A DNA stretch of 64,000 bases from Flagellimonas chongwuensis (GTDB lineage Bacteria > Bacteroidota > Bacteroidia > Flavobacteriales > Flavobacteriaceae). Position 1 is the first letter of the stretch, and each line of letters opens with the position of its first letter. Location: positions 62,001 through 126,000 of the forward strand of contig NZ_WYET01000002.1 of NCBI RefSeq assembly GCF_013376415.1. Direction: 5' to 3'. This document shows positions 55,297 through 64,000 of the stretch, piece by piece. The position numbers and the translations under genes are program-made. The notes below the pieces were generated by a model. It did no database searches, had not been told where the DNA came from, and saw nothing but the letters and a program-made list of their open reading frames with translations.

Positions 55297-56742
55297 ATGT
55301 CTCGACACCTATTTATTCTTTTGTTCAGTATAATTTTAACCGCCTGTCAGGATGGTTCTAAAGAGAAAGGAACTTCTTCCAAAAAGGAGCCTGTTAAGCC
55401 ATCAACCAAACAGAGTGAGGCCTCAGAAAAAAAGAGCGATATCAATGAACCTAACGGCGGACTGTACCTACCTGATGGATTCTCTGCACTTGTTGTAGTG
55501 GACAGCGTTGGACCTTCTAGACATATAGCTGTAAACGATAATGGTGATATCTACGTAAAACTGAGAAAACCTGAAGGTACTCATGGTAATCTTGCACTTC
55601 GAGATACTACCGGGGATGGAAAAGCGGATATTATAAAAACTTTCGGGGACTATCCTAATGATGGAACTTTTGCCACTGAAATGAGGATTCACAAGGGATA
55701 TCTCTATTTCAGTTCCGAACAAATTGTGTACCGGCAAAAACTTACCCCAGGAAAACTTATTCCCGAATCCAAGGCCGAAGTAATTTTAATTGACCAATTC
55801 CCAAAAAGATGGCACAACTCCAAATCCCTGGCATTTGACAAAAAAGGAAATATGTACGTCACTTTCAGTGCCCCAACAAATGCTTGCGAGAATTTCAATA
55901 CAGAAGGACAGGTAAAAGGCATGAAACCATGTCCCGGACTGGAAGTTTTGGGAAGTATTTGGAAGTTTGATGAAAACCGTACCAATCAAGTTCAACAAGA
56001 TGGCGAAATGTACGCCATTGGTATAAGGAGCGTGGTGGCCTTCTCTTGGAACGACAAGGACAATAGCCTATATGGTGTGCAGCATGGAAGGGACTACCTA
56101 CACAACCATGCACCACAATACTATAGTAAATGGCACCAAGCGGTATTACCAGCCGAAGAGTTTATGAAAATAGAACAAGGGGATGATTTTGGATGGCCCT
56201 ATACCTATTACGATCATTTTAAGAACAAAAGGCTTGTAGCTCCAGAATATGGCGGAGATGGTTCCATGGAAGATAATCAGTATAAAAAACCGCTCATGGG
56301 ATTACCGGCCCATTGGGCACCCAACGATCTTTTATTTTATAAAGGGGACTTATTTCCTCCTCGATATCGTAATGGAGCCTTTATAGCCTTCCATGGATCT
56401 ATGAATAGGGCCCCATACCCTCAAGCTGGATATATTGTAGCATTTATTCCGTTCAAAGATGGAAAACCAACAGGTGAATGGGAGGTGTTTGCAGATGGTT
56501 TTGCCAAGGTCGATACCATTGTAAGCATGCCCGATGCAAAATATAGACCCATGGGCTTGGCAGAAGGAAAGGATGGTTCTTTGTATATTTCCGAATCCAA
56601 ACAAGGGAAGATTTGGCGAATACACTTCAATGGTGACCCAAAACAGTTTGGAGAGGCTCAGCTTCAAAAAATGGAGGAAAGAAAATCAGCTGCCCATTTA
56701 AGGACCCCAGATAAAATAAAGGATGACCTGAGTATCAAATAA
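55297..56742 (+). CDS. PQQ-dependent sugar dehydrogenase-like lipoprotein
   Basis: A 481-aa lipoprotein (MSRHLFILLFSIILTAC). After a Lys/Ser-rich linker the chain forms a six-bladed beta-propeller of the glucose/sorbosone dehydrogenase type: LYLPDGFSALVVVDSVGPSR, NLALRDTTGDGKADIIKTFG, HNSKSLAFDKKGNMYVTFSAP, CPGLEVLGSIWKFDENRTNQ, YAIGIRSVVAFSWNDKDNSL, GDDFGWPYTYYDHFKNKRLV and FAFHGSMNRAPYP. Members use PQQ or act on non-sugar ligands; activity here is inferred. A 30-bp gap leads to the arylsulfotransferase gene, so both probably share a transcript. Confidence 0.87.
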   Translation: MSRHLFILLFSIILTACQDGSKEKGTSSKKEPVKPSTKQSEASEKKSDINEPNGGLYLPDGFSALVVVDSVGPSRHIAVNDNGDIYVKLRKPEGTHGNLALRDTTGDGKADIIKTFGDYPNDGTFATEMRIHKGYLYFSSEQIVYRQKLTPGKLIPESKAEVILIDQFPKRWHNSKSLAFDKKGNMYVTFSAPTNACENFNTEGQVKGMKPCPGLEVLGSIWKFDENRTNQVQQDGEMYAIGIRSVVAFSWNDKDNSLYGVQHGRDYLHNHAPQYYSKWHQAVLPAEEFMKIEQGDDFGWPYTYYDHFKNKRLVAPEYGGDGSMEDNQYKKPLMGLPAHWAPNDLLFYKGDLFPPRYRNGAFIAFHGSMNRAPYPQAGYIVAFIPFKDGKPTGEWEVFADGFAKVDTIVSMPDAKYRPMGLAEGKDGSLYISESKQGKIWRIHFNGDPKQFGEAQLQKMEERKSAAHLRTPDKIKDDLSIK

Positions 56743-56771
56743 AAGACCCCTCAGAAACAATATCTAAAAAC

Positions 56772-58160
56772 ATGAAAAAGAAAACTATGCTAATCCGTAT
56801 TTATATAAACAACATTAAAATTCTGGGCATTTGTTTCCTTTCAACACTTCTGCTAATCTCCTGTTCCAATGATGATGGTCCATCTCCTGACATAATTGGC
56901 GAAGAAACACCAGAAGAAACTGAAAACCCTGATCCGGAAGAGGAAACACCAGAAGAAACACCGGAAGAGACCGATGAAAATACTATTGAGGGAGAAACTG
57001 GAACAGTAAATATCATTGATTCGGAACAAATTAGTGATAGCTATGTGTTGGTAAACGACCTTTTGGCTCCTGCAGTTTATTTAATGGACAAAAGCGCAAA
57101 TATTGTATATGAATGGGATCTAGGAGAAAAATCAATAGGCAACGATGCCATACTCCAAGATGACGGAACACTCCTGGCCACGTTTAGATATGATGAAAGT
57201 AATGATATTCTCTTTGGAGGTTATGGAGGTCAAATTCAAATTTTGGACAAAGAAGGGACTTCTCTTTGGGATTTCGTCTATGCCACCAGCGAACATAGGA
57301 TGCATCATGATATCGAAAGGATGCCAAATGGGAACGTATTGGCCATTGCATGGGAAAGAATACCTCAAGAGACTGCCACAGAAAATGGCTCTACCCATAA
57401 TATGGATCTTTATTTGGAATCGGTCATTGAAATTGACCCTACCACCGATCAAATTGTTTGGGAATGGCATTCTATAGATCACATCATACAAGATGTAGAT
57501 GACACCAAATCCAATTTTGGTTCAGTATCGGGCAATCCACAGCTTATTGATATCAACTTCAACAGTAACGATACAGGCAATCTTATGCACATCAATGGCA
57601 TTGATTATGATGCCGATAACGATTTAATATACCTCAGTGTTAATTTTTACAGTGAGGTCTGGGTAATAGACCACAGCACAGATACCTCTGCAGCTGCAGC
57701 ACATTCTGGAGGAAATTATGGTCGTGGTGGAGACCTTGTGTACAGGTTTGGCAACCCAAGCACATATGGAGATTTAGATTCTGAACGATTGTTCCACAAT
57801 AACCACCACCCCAATCTATTTGAACCAAGCAAATTTATGATTTTTTCCAATGGAGGAGAATTGGGCCAGTCTACCGTTTATGAAATGGAACTGCCTGAAG
57901 CTCTTTACCAACAATCAATACCCCAAAACACAGCGCCGCAAGTTACATGGAGCTTCTCAAACCCTGAGTTATTCGCAGACAGGGTTTCAGGAGCTGTAAG
58001 ACTCCCCAATGGGAATACGATGATAACCGAAGGAGATTATGGTATTTGGGAGGTAACTATGGATGGTGAAGTCGTTTGGAAGTTCTCAGGACAAGGCTTT
58101 TTTTGGAGATCGTACCATTACGCCAAAGATGACCCAGGAGTATTGGAGCTTGGACTATAA
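56772..58160 (+). CDS. arylsulfotransferase (ASST-type) lipoprotein
   Basis: A 462-aa lipoprotein. The signal is MLIRIYINNIKILGICFLST, LLLISCSND with the lipobox Cys, then an acidic low-complexity linker of repeated PEET units (about residues 40-70). The rest is a six-bladed beta-propeller of the ASST family: YVLVNDLLAPAVYLMDKSAN, HRMHHDIERMPNGNVLAIAW, MHINGIDYDADNDLIYLSVN, RLFHNNHHPNLFE and the final GEVVWKFSGQGFFWRSYHYA. Family members transfer sulfate between phenolic donors and acceptors using His/Arg residues; His-rich motifs are present but exact equivalents cannot be proven. It is the second gene of a two-gene unit. Confidence 0.87.
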   Translation: MKKKTMLIRIYINNIKILGICFLSTLLLISCSNDDGPSPDIIGEETPEETENPDPEEETPEETPEETDENTIEGETGTVNIIDSEQISDSYVLVNDLLAPAVYLMDKSANIVYEWDLGEKSIGNDAILQDDGTLLATFRYDESNDILFGGYGGQIQILDKEGTSLWDFVYATSEHRMHHDIERMPNGNVLAIAWERIPQETATENGSTHNMDLYLESVIEIDPTTDQIVWEWHSIDHIIQDVDDTKSNFGSVSGNPQLIDINFNSNDTGNLMHINGIDYDADNDLIYLSVNFYSEVWVIDHSTDTSAAAAHSGGNYGRGGDLVYRFGNPSTYGDLDSERLFHNNHHPNLFEPSKFMIFSNGGELGQSTVYEMELPEALYQQSIPQNTAPQVTWSFSNPELFADRVSGAVRLPNGNTMITEGDYGIWEVTMDGEVVWKFSGQGFFWRSYHYAKDDPGVLELGL

Positions 58161-58254
58161 ACTTCATTTGGTTAGTACTTTTAAAAAATTGATCTTCCAT
58201 TAAAATGCTTATAAGTTTCTTTATTGCATCTTTGCAAATCAATTGCAATATATA

Positions 58255-58989
58255 ATGAGCAGTCAAATCTACGGTATAAGGGCAGTCATAGAGGCGATTA
58301 ACGCCGGACAACCCATTAACAAGGTATTCATTCAAAAAGGTCTTAAAGGTGACCTTTACAAAGAATTGGAGTCCTCTGCACGTAAAAGCGGCATCGGCCT
58401 ATCCTACGTTCCTGTTGAAAAGCTGAACCGCCTTACCCGCAACAATAACCATCAAGGTGCCGTAGCACAGATTTCCCCAGTGGAATTCCATCAATTTGAA
58501 GAATTGGTAGAACAAGTGCTCAGCAAAGAAGAGACTCCCCTGTTCCTGATGCTTGACGGTGTATCCGATGTAAGAAATTTTGGTGCCATTATACGTACTG
58601 CCGAATGTTGCGGCGTCCATGCCATTATCGTTCCTAAAAGTGGGGCCGCACCTATTACGGAGGATACGGTAAAAACTTCGGCCGGAGCAGCCTTTAATGT
58701 ACCCATTGCAAAGGTAGACCACTTAAAAGATGCTATTTTTTACCTGCAATCTTCTGGAATTGTCGTTACTGGAGCTACCGAGAAAGCCGATGACGAGATT
58801 TACGGTGTCGATTTTAACCAACCTACCGCAATCATAATGGGTTCGGAGGAAAAAGGTATCTCCCCTTCTACCCTCAACATCATAGACCATCAGGCCAAAT
58901 TGCCCCTCATGGGAAAAATAGGCTCATTGAACGTTTCTGTGGCCTGCGGCGTGTTTCTTTATGAGGTGGTTCGACAAAGGAGAAGCTAA
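58255..58989 (+). CDS. rlmB: 23S rRNA (guanosine-2'-O)-methyltransferase RlmB
   Basis: About 244 aa from ATG at 58255 (an in-frame TTG at 58243 is rejected). SpoU-family tRNA/rRNA 2'-O-methyltransferase: IYGIRAVIEAINAGQPINKV, LDGVSDVRNFGAIIRTAECCGVHAII, IIMGSEEKGISPS and the deep-knot end GSLNVSVACGVFLYEVVRQR. It modifies G2251 of 23S rRNA. Its stop overlaps the convergent rhomboid stop by 4 bp. Confidence 0.95.
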   Translation: MSSQIYGIRAVIEAINAGQPINKVFIQKGLKGDLYKELESSARKSGIGLSYVPVEKLNRLTRNNNHQGAVAQISPVEFHQFEELVEQVLSKEETPLFLMLDGVSDVRNFGAIIRTAECCGVHAIIVPKSGAAPITEDTVKTSAGAAFNVPIAKVDHLKDAIFYLQSSGIVVTGATEKADDEIYGVDFNQPTAIIMGSEEKGISPSTLNIIDHQAKLPLMGKIGSLNVSVACGVFLYEVVRQRRS

Positions 58990-59708
58990 TCATCACTTGA
59001 CTTTTTATAGTGATATTTGATTTCAATTTTTTCCTCAGGCTCTTCGGGAGCACTCTCGATAAAATTACCGTTATCATCAAAATGTTTTAGGAAAGGGTCA
59101 TCCTCTTCCCTATAATCTTCTCGTTCCCAATCATATTTTCGAACCTCCGGAACTTGGATTTTAGTAACAAAAGCAAGTACCAATCCGGTGAAAAAACCAG
59201 CTAAATGGCCTTCCCACGAAATACCGTCCTTAACCGGGAATATATACCAAATCATACTGCCATATATAAACACTACTACCAACGATAGGGCGACCAAACG
59301 ATAATTCTTGGCCAAAATCCCTTTAAAAAATATAAAACTGGCCAATAAGTAAATAACCCCACTTGCCCCAATATGATAGGATGGCCTAGCTATTGCCCAC
59401 GTCAACAACCCAGAAACCAGAGCCCCGATCAACAAAACCCGAAGGGCTGCACTTCTATAAAAATAGAACAGGAATGCCGTCAACACCGCCAGAGGAATGG
59501 TATTGTTGTATAAATGTTCAATGGAACCATGGATAAACGGGCTGAAGAATACTCCCTGCAAGCCCGATAACCTCCGAGGATATACACCGTACTCGTTCAA
59601 ATTGATGCCTAATTGCATCTCTACCCAGAATACAATCCAAATGGACAATACCGCCACTAAGGGCGCTACTATAACTGAATTAGATAATTTAAAAGAATCT
59701 GAACTCAT
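58986..59708 (-). CDS. rhomboid family intramembrane serine protease
   Basis: A 240-aa protein with six transmembrane helices. The catalytic dyad is clear: GASG with Ser116 and GHLAGF with His168 (spacing 52), plus the conserved HGSIEHLYNNT (His65 and Asn pair) in helix 2. The C-terminus is a soluble acidic tail (EDDPFLKHFDDNGNFIESAP onward). Rhomboids cleave transmembrane substrates within the bilayer; the target here is unknown. Confidence 0.94.
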   Translation of the reverse strand: MSSDSFKLSNSVIVAPLVAVLSIWIVFWVEMQLGINLNEYGVYPRRLSGLQGVFFSPFIHGSIEHLYNNTIPLAVLTAFLFYFYRSAALRVLLIGALVSGLLTWAIARPSYHIGASGVIYLLASFIFFKGILAKNYRLVALSLVVVFIYGSMIWYIFPVKDGISWEGHLAGFFTGLVLAFVTKIQVPEVRKYDWEREDYREEDDPFLKHFDDNGNFIESAPEEPEEKIEIKYHYKKSSDD

Positions 59709-59828
59709 ACGCTCACAAAATCAAACATCTCGCCATAACATTAAATTTATACAAATTGTCAGGTGATGGGTAAAAATCCTTCCTCTTTTAAGAACAACGG
59801 ACCGTCAAATTTATTTTATTTTTGATGT

Positions 59829-61106
59829 ATGAACGAACCTTTGGCAGAACGCATACGTCCGAAAACTTTAGAGGATTATATCAGTCAACAACATTTGGTA
59901 GGGAAGCAGGGTGCTTTGACTAATCAAATTAAGAGGGGTGTAATCCCCTCGTTGATTTTTTGGGGGCCGCCCGGAACAGGTAAAACCACCTTGGCCAATA
60001 TAATCGCCACGGAAAGCCAAAGACCATTTTATACCTTGAGCGCCATTAGTAGTGGCGTAAAGGATGTTCGCGAGGTCATCGACAAAGCCAAACAAAGTGG
60101 TGGTTTGTTCACCTCCAAGAACCCCATTCTTTTTATTGACGAGATTCACCGGTTTAGCAAATCACAACAGGATTCGTTGCTCGCTGCGGTAGAAAAAGGT
60201 TGGGTGACACTAGTTGGGGCAACTACCGAGAACCCAAGTTTTGAGGTAATTCCTGCACTTTTGTCGCGTTGCCAAGTCTACACTTTGAATTCCTTTGGAA
60301 AAGACGACCTCGTGGCACTTTTAGAGCGTGCTATTGAAACCGACACCTTACTTTCCAAAAAAGATATCGAGCTCAAGGAAACGGATGCACTACTTCGTTT
60401 ATCGGGAGGAGATGGTAGAAAATTGCTCAATATATTTGAGCTTATCGTTAATTCTGAACCAAATGGAAAAATTGTCATAACCAATGACCTAGTACTCAAC
60501 AAGGTCCAAAGCAATACGGTTCGGTATGACAAGACAGGGGAACAACACTACGATATTGTTTCGGCCTTCATTAAAAGTGTTCGCGGTAGCGATCCCAATG
60601 CGGCTGTTTATTGGTTGGCCCGGATGATCGAGGGCGGCGAAGACGTAAAATTTATTGCCCGTAGAATGATCATATTGGCATCCGAAGATATAGGAAACGC
60701 CAACCCTACAGCACTTGTTATGGCCAATACCACTTTCCAATCCGTAACAACGATAGGATACCCAGAGGCCAGGATAATCTTGAGCCAATGCGCTACCTAT
60801 TTAGCCAGTTCTCCCAAAAGCAATGCCAGTTACATGGCCATTAACGAAGCGCAACAAAAAGTTCGTCAGACCGGGGACCTATCTGTGCCTATTCCTTTAA
60901 GGAACGCTCCAACTAAACTAATGAAGGATTTGGGGTATGGTAAAGGGTATGCCTATGCCCATGACTACCAAAACAATTTTGTGGATTTTGAGTTTCTCCC
61001 GGAAGAAATTTCAGGTACAACTTTCTATAAACCTGGGAACAACCCTAGAGAAAATTCTATGAAGGATTTTCTAAAAAAAAGATGGAAGAACAAATATGAT
61101 TTTTAG
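59829..61106 (+). CDS. rarA: replication-associated recombination protein A
   Basis: 425-aa AAA+ ATPase of the RarA/MgsA (WRNIP1-like) family that acts at stalled replication forks. Motifs are [21 protein letters not shown], the P-loop [20 protein letters not shown], Walker [24 protein letters not shown], sensor AATTENPSF, and the C-terminal tetramerisation region [20 protein letters not shown]. It converges with the next gene (4-bp overlap of stops). Confidence 0.96.
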   Translation: MNEPLAERIRPKTLEDYISQQHLVGKQGALTNQIKRGVIPSLIFWGPPGTGKTTLANIIATESQRPFYTLSAISSGVKDVREVIDKAKQSGGLFTSKNPILFIDEIHRFSKSQQDSLLAAVEKGWVTLVGATTENPSFEVIPALLSRCQVYTLNSFGKDDLVALLERAIETDTLLSKKDIELKETDALLRLSGGDGRKLLNIFELIVNSEPNGKIVITNDLVLNKVQSNTVRYDKTGEQHYDIVSAFIKSVRGSDPNAAVYWLARMIEGGEDVKFIARRMIILASEDIGNANPTALVMANTTFQSVTTIGYPEARIILSQCATYLASSPKSNASYMAINEAQQKVRQTGDLSVPIPLRNAPTKLMKDLGYGKGYAYAHDYQNNFVDFEFLPEEISGTTFYKPGNNPRENSMKDFLKKRWKNKYDF

Positions 61107-61942
61107 AACTTGATTTCCAGTTCTTTCTGAACCTTTTCTCCGTTTTCGGAATACTCCAACAACCACTTGCCATCTTTTTCGAAGACTACTGCATTGTAAC
61201 CGTTAAAATCGGTCATAAATACATTGTCCATCGAAGTTTCCTGCAACTTCAACACAACCTTTGGTGTGCTATCCACGAGTTGATAGCCAAAATCGGTCGG
61301 CTGTGCATACAAAACCTCGGCCGGCAACTCGGCAGATTGTTTCTCCGCAGCTCTTACGATAGATGAAGGTTTCGGTTCCACAGCTTTGTAGACCTGCTCC
61401 TCTGTAGTGGATTTCTGTTCTATAATATGCTCTTTTGATTCTTCTTGAACCGATTTTACATCGTCCTTAAAATTGAGAGTAACCGTGGCTGATTCTTTTT
61501 TCTCCCGTTCTTGTGGCACATAGCTGTAATCCATTCCAGCAAAAGAGATAAATGCTTTTTGAATAGCATCTTTGTAAGCCTTATCGTATTCCTTGATCTT
61601 GCTAATTCCTTCAACAGACCTAAATACCTCGACATTGTTACAATCCTTTAGGGTGATTGTAACTTTCGTGGTAAACATATTGGAACCATCCTCCAAATTG
61701 GCCAAAAGCCCTAAACACCTATTCCCTGCCAAGTCTACTGGCATGGCATCATCATAAAGAGCATTAAACCCGTTTTCTTCAAAATAATATTTGACCAACG
61801 TGCTGGTCTGGTATTCATTCACGGATTTAAATGCATCAAACTTCTTGGGCACAATGATGTATTTGTAATCGTTTAACTGAGCATTTACCACTGTGTTCAA
61901 TCCGATTGCAAAAAGCAATATGTACAATACTTTATATTTCAT
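61103..61942 (-). CDS. exported hypothetical protein
   Basis: A 279-aa protein with a signal peptide (MKYKVLYILLFAIGLNTVVNAQ). The N-terminal part (DYKYIIVPKKFDAFKSVNEYQTSTLVKYYFEENGF) resembles an envelope beta-domain; the middle is charged and low-complexity (Lys/Glu rich), and the end is beta-rich (VVFEKDGKWLLEYSENGEKV). No family recognised. It follows the DUF5723 gene closely (13 bp) and is probably part of the same unit. Confidence 0.8.
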   Translation of the reverse strand: MKYKVLYILLFAIGLNTVVNAQLNDYKYIIVPKKFDAFKSVNEYQTSTLVKYYFEENGFNALYDDAMPVDLAGNRCLGLLANLEDGSNMFTTKVTITLKDCNNVEVFRSVEGISKIKEYDKAYKDAIQKAFISFAGMDYSYVPQEREKKESATVTLNFKDDVKSVQEESKEHIIEQKSTTEEQVYKAVEPKPSSIVRAAEKQSAELPAEVLYAQPTDFGYQLVDSTPKVVLKLQETSMDNVFMTDFNGYNAVVFEKDGKWLLEYSENGEKVQKELEIKF

Positions 61943-61955
61943 ATATCAAAGATAC

Positions 61956-63419
61956 TCAATTACCGTTCCAAGATATAATATTAAATCCGAACTGTAAAGA
62001 AGCATAGTGGCTGTCCGCAATATTGGAGTAGCTTAGAAGATTGTCCGCCAGCACATAAAAGTTTACGGGGCCCATCTGAAAATTTGCGCCCAAACCTATA
62101 TTTGTAAAGGAATATTTATCCATGGTATACGTACCTTTTAATGAGAGTACACGGCCAAAACGTCTTTGATAAAAACCGGTCAATGCAGCTTGGACCCCCT
62201 TTGGTCTTTTTATCATGAACAATTGTCCGCCGACACTGTTGCGGTAATAGTCGGAAGTACTTGACATTCCACCGCCGTTTACGGCACAACCACAATTATC
62301 GAAAATCCTGCCATTTCCACCCTGTCCAAAATCGTATCTAAGGGAACCGTAAACCTTTACTGGCCTCCATGAGATATAGCTGGACCGGTTTTCACCATGT
62401 GGCAATGCTGCATCTATTTCATCTATTAGTTCTTGCCATTTGTCATTGTCCACGTCATCGATATCCTCTGGAAGCACAATAGAAATACCATCTGTAGTGG
62501 TGCTACCTGCAAAAGTATAGTTCCAAACATCTTTTGAATTGCTGATAAATCCAAGGTCCAAAACACTGGCTGTAATGGTCGTCTGCGGATTTAAATTATA
62601 ACTAAAGCCAACATCAACACCAAAACCCAGGTTCCCACCCAAAAGCGTCCTTTCCGTAAATAGACTTTTTACATCCTTTTTCGTGGTTCCCGTATCCTCT
62701 TCGATAATATCATAAAAACCTTTCACACCGGCCGTTTGTAACTGCATATCTGCACTTATGGCACTTTCGTAAACATTGTTCTGTCCTTCCCTTGTAATAA
62801 AAGAGCCCGAATTATTTATAGATTGAAACTGAAAAATACTGGAATATATTTTGGCCCGTCCCCCAATGGTAAGACCCTCATTTACTTTTCTATTTATGCC
62901 AAAATGAAGCACATTGACCATTTCTCCGCGGAGATTCAAGTCACCAAGGTCAAAGCTCCTACCTAGGTTGCCTCCCCCGTTACCTTCAAAAGCCAAAATG
63001 GCCAAGTCCTTGGGCCAATAGGAAATAATGTCCATTTCGCCATACATGCCGAAGGAATAGTAATCATCCGGTCTGTTTTTGCCCCTGAATCCTACAGTAA
63101 ATGCCTCTATCTGACTTGTAGTGCTAAAATCATCTCTATTGGTCATAACATCCAATAATCGCTCTTGTACCTTGGTGGTAAAATCTACCCCATCATTGGC
63201 AAAAAGGTCGTTCACGGTAACTCCACTGGTGGCTCCTTGTACGGAGAGGCCAGACAAAACAGGAATACCTGCATGCCATTTCTGCGAAGTCTTGACTCCA
63301 GGATTTACCATCAAAGATTGGGGAATCTCATAAAAATCGTACAATACCTCCTTGTTCTGAGCAAATCCGGTAGCGTATACAAAAAGTGTAATCAGGATAA
63401 GTCTTGGGGCCATACTCAT
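61956..63419 (-). CDS. DUF5723 family outer-membrane-associated protein
   Basis: A 487-aa protein starting MSMAPRLILITLFVYATGFAQ with a signal peptide. The mature part shows the repeating Gly/aromatic beta-strand pattern of an outer membrane beta-barrel, ending VNFYVLADNLLSYSNIADSH and YASLQFGFNIISW. The pattern and end are those of the Bacteroidota DUF5723 proteins, often secretion-linked or gliding-associated, though that role is not shown here. Its ATG overlaps the stop of the upstream lipoprotein gene (ATGA). Confidence 0.86.
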   Translation of the reverse strand: MSMAPRLILITLFVYATGFAQNKEVLYDFYEIPQSLMVNPGVKTSQKWHAGIPVLSGLSVQGATSGVTVNDLFANDGVDFTTKVQERLLDVMTNRDDFSTTSQIEAFTVGFRGKNRPDDYYSFGMYGEMDIISYWPKDLAILAFEGNGGGNLGRSFDLGDLNLRGEMVNVLHFGINRKVNEGLTIGGRAKIYSSIFQFQSINNSGSFITREGQNNVYESAISADMQLQTAGVKGFYDIIEEDTGTTKKDVKSLFTERTLLGGNLGFGVDVGFSYNLNPQTTITASVLDLGFISNSKDVWNYTFAGSTTTDGISIVLPEDIDDVDNDKWQELIDEIDAALPHGENRSSYISWRPVKVYGSLRYDFGQGGNGRIFDNCGCAVNGGGMSSTSDYYRNSVGGQLFMIKRPKGVQAALTGFYQRRFGRVLSLKGTYTMDKYSFTNIGLGANFQMGPVNFYVLADNLLSYSNIADSHYASLQFGFNIISWNGN

Positions 63420-63967
63420 TGTAGTTGAAATAAAAATTCAGCTCCAGAGCGAAATATAATCCTTGCATCGGGATTTGCAGAAACACTTGAGCCATCACCC
63501 AAATTATCAGCAGATACGCGAAGACTTTTTGTACTGGACAATATATCGATGTTTTTGCCTCCTGCCCCATAAAAGACTGGATACTCTGCAACATTCGGAC
63601 TATTGGCCTCGATATCAAATCTCTCTACATCCAAAACCCTTCCATCTTCATTCAAAAATTCAATCACTATGCGAAGTCTTTTGCTTGTGGTGTTTTCTAT
63701 TTGATAGGTTATTGTTCCTTCTATTAGACGCTCTGCAACATACTGCTCGTTAAACGCTTCAAAAGTGACCTCTTCAAAATAAAAAGAGCCCAATGGCCCT
63801 GCTAAATTTATGGTCTCCTCATCGGATTCCAAATAAAAAATCCCTGAGGACAAGGTCGGGGTCACCCTTAAATCATCAAACTGATCAAAATCTTGCTCTT
63901 CCATACAGGATATGGTGCAAGCCAACAATCCTGTGATCCAGAGAGTGGAATACAGTAATTTTCTCAT
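63416..63967 (-). CDS. hypothetical lipoprotein upstream of DUF5723
   Basis: 183 aa from the Met at 63967 (MRKLLYSTLWITGLLACTIS) with a lipobox SC; a longer frame from 63985 adds six residues. The mature part is a beta-sandwich-like sequence with many F and Y residues and the unit FDQFDDLRVTPTLSSGIFYLESDEE. The gene is translationally coupled to DUF5723 by an ATGA overlap. No named family is recognised; it may be the surface partner of the barrel. Confidence 0.82.
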   Translation of the reverse strand: MRKLLYSTLWITGLLACTISCMEEQDFDQFDDLRVTPTLSSGIFYLESDEETINLAGPLGSFYFEEVTFEAFNEQYVAERLIEGTITYQIENTTSKRLRIVIEFLNEDGRVLDVERFDIEANSPNVAEYPVFYGAGGKNIDILSSTKSLRVSADNLGDGSSVSANPDARIIFRSGAEFLFQLQ

Positions 63968-64000
63968 AGCCAAAAACATTTCCAAGTATCAAAAATGGGG

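Noticed and set aside
59817-59824. TATTTTTG as -7 element for rarA
   Set aside because: It would place the start of transcription at or inside the start codon and no -33 element is present.

Overview
The window is chromosomal DNA from a member of the Bacteroidota, most likely a marine-type Flavobacteriaceae (Muricauda/Allomuricauda-like is a guess from overall protein flavour, not a demonstrated assignment). The evidence is a SusC/SusD pair, a FecI-FecR-TonB receptor unit with a DUF4974-type FecR tail, a DUF5723 protein, many SPII lipoproteins, the compact S10-spc-alpha ribosomal order with secY followed directly by infA, and promoter-like sequences of the Bacteroidota TTTG / TAnnTTTG type. 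No rRNA, tRNA, CRISPR array, insertion sequence or prophage was found.

Layout. 1-9.7 kb: mixed housekeeping and small accessory genes (truncated methyltransferase, membrane metalloprotease lipoprotein, ridA-like/queE, HerA-like ATPase, HxlR regulator divergent from an alpha/beta hydrolase and a VOC protein, DUF2306 membrane protein, folD, ffh). 9.8-15.1 kb: an ECF sigma / FecR / signalling TonB receptor unit, with a divergent lipoprotein built of four related repeats. 15.1-25.9 kb: accessory stretch with a solitary DUF559 nuclease between palindromes, argS carrying an in-frame piece of a dispersed repeat, an SDR-DUF2867 protein, dispersed palindromic elements, a heptamer tandem repeat, a small XRE regulator divergent from a 61-aa protein with twin operator-like palindromes, and a tandem pair of arginine/citrulline-type guanidino-modifying enzymes. 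25.9-48.8 kb: a long minus-strand block of highly expressed genes: gltA, a glycogen synthase, eno, carA and the whole str-S10-spc-alpha cluster (rpsL to rplQ). 49.3-58.2 kb: plus-strand SusC, SusD and a third surface lipoprotein with a strong terminator, then a PQQ-type sugar dehydrogenase lipoprotein and an arylsulfotransferase lipoprotein. 58.2-64 kb: rlmB, rhomboid protease, rarA, and a three-gene minus-strand envelope unit including DUF5723.

How the genes fit together. The ribosomal block appears to start at a Bacteroidota-type promoter in front of rpsL and to end at a clear terminator between rplQ and carA. Unusually wide gaps inside it (rpsJ-rplC, rpsM-rpsK, rpsK-rpsD) are candidate regulatory leaders. 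The most plausible less-described items are the dehydrogenase/arylsulfotransferase pair beside a CAZyme-free SusCD unit, the XRE/61-aa module with paired operators, and the four-repeat lipoprotein divergent from the FecI/FecR/receptor unit. All functional statements rest on sequence reading alone; no searches were run.
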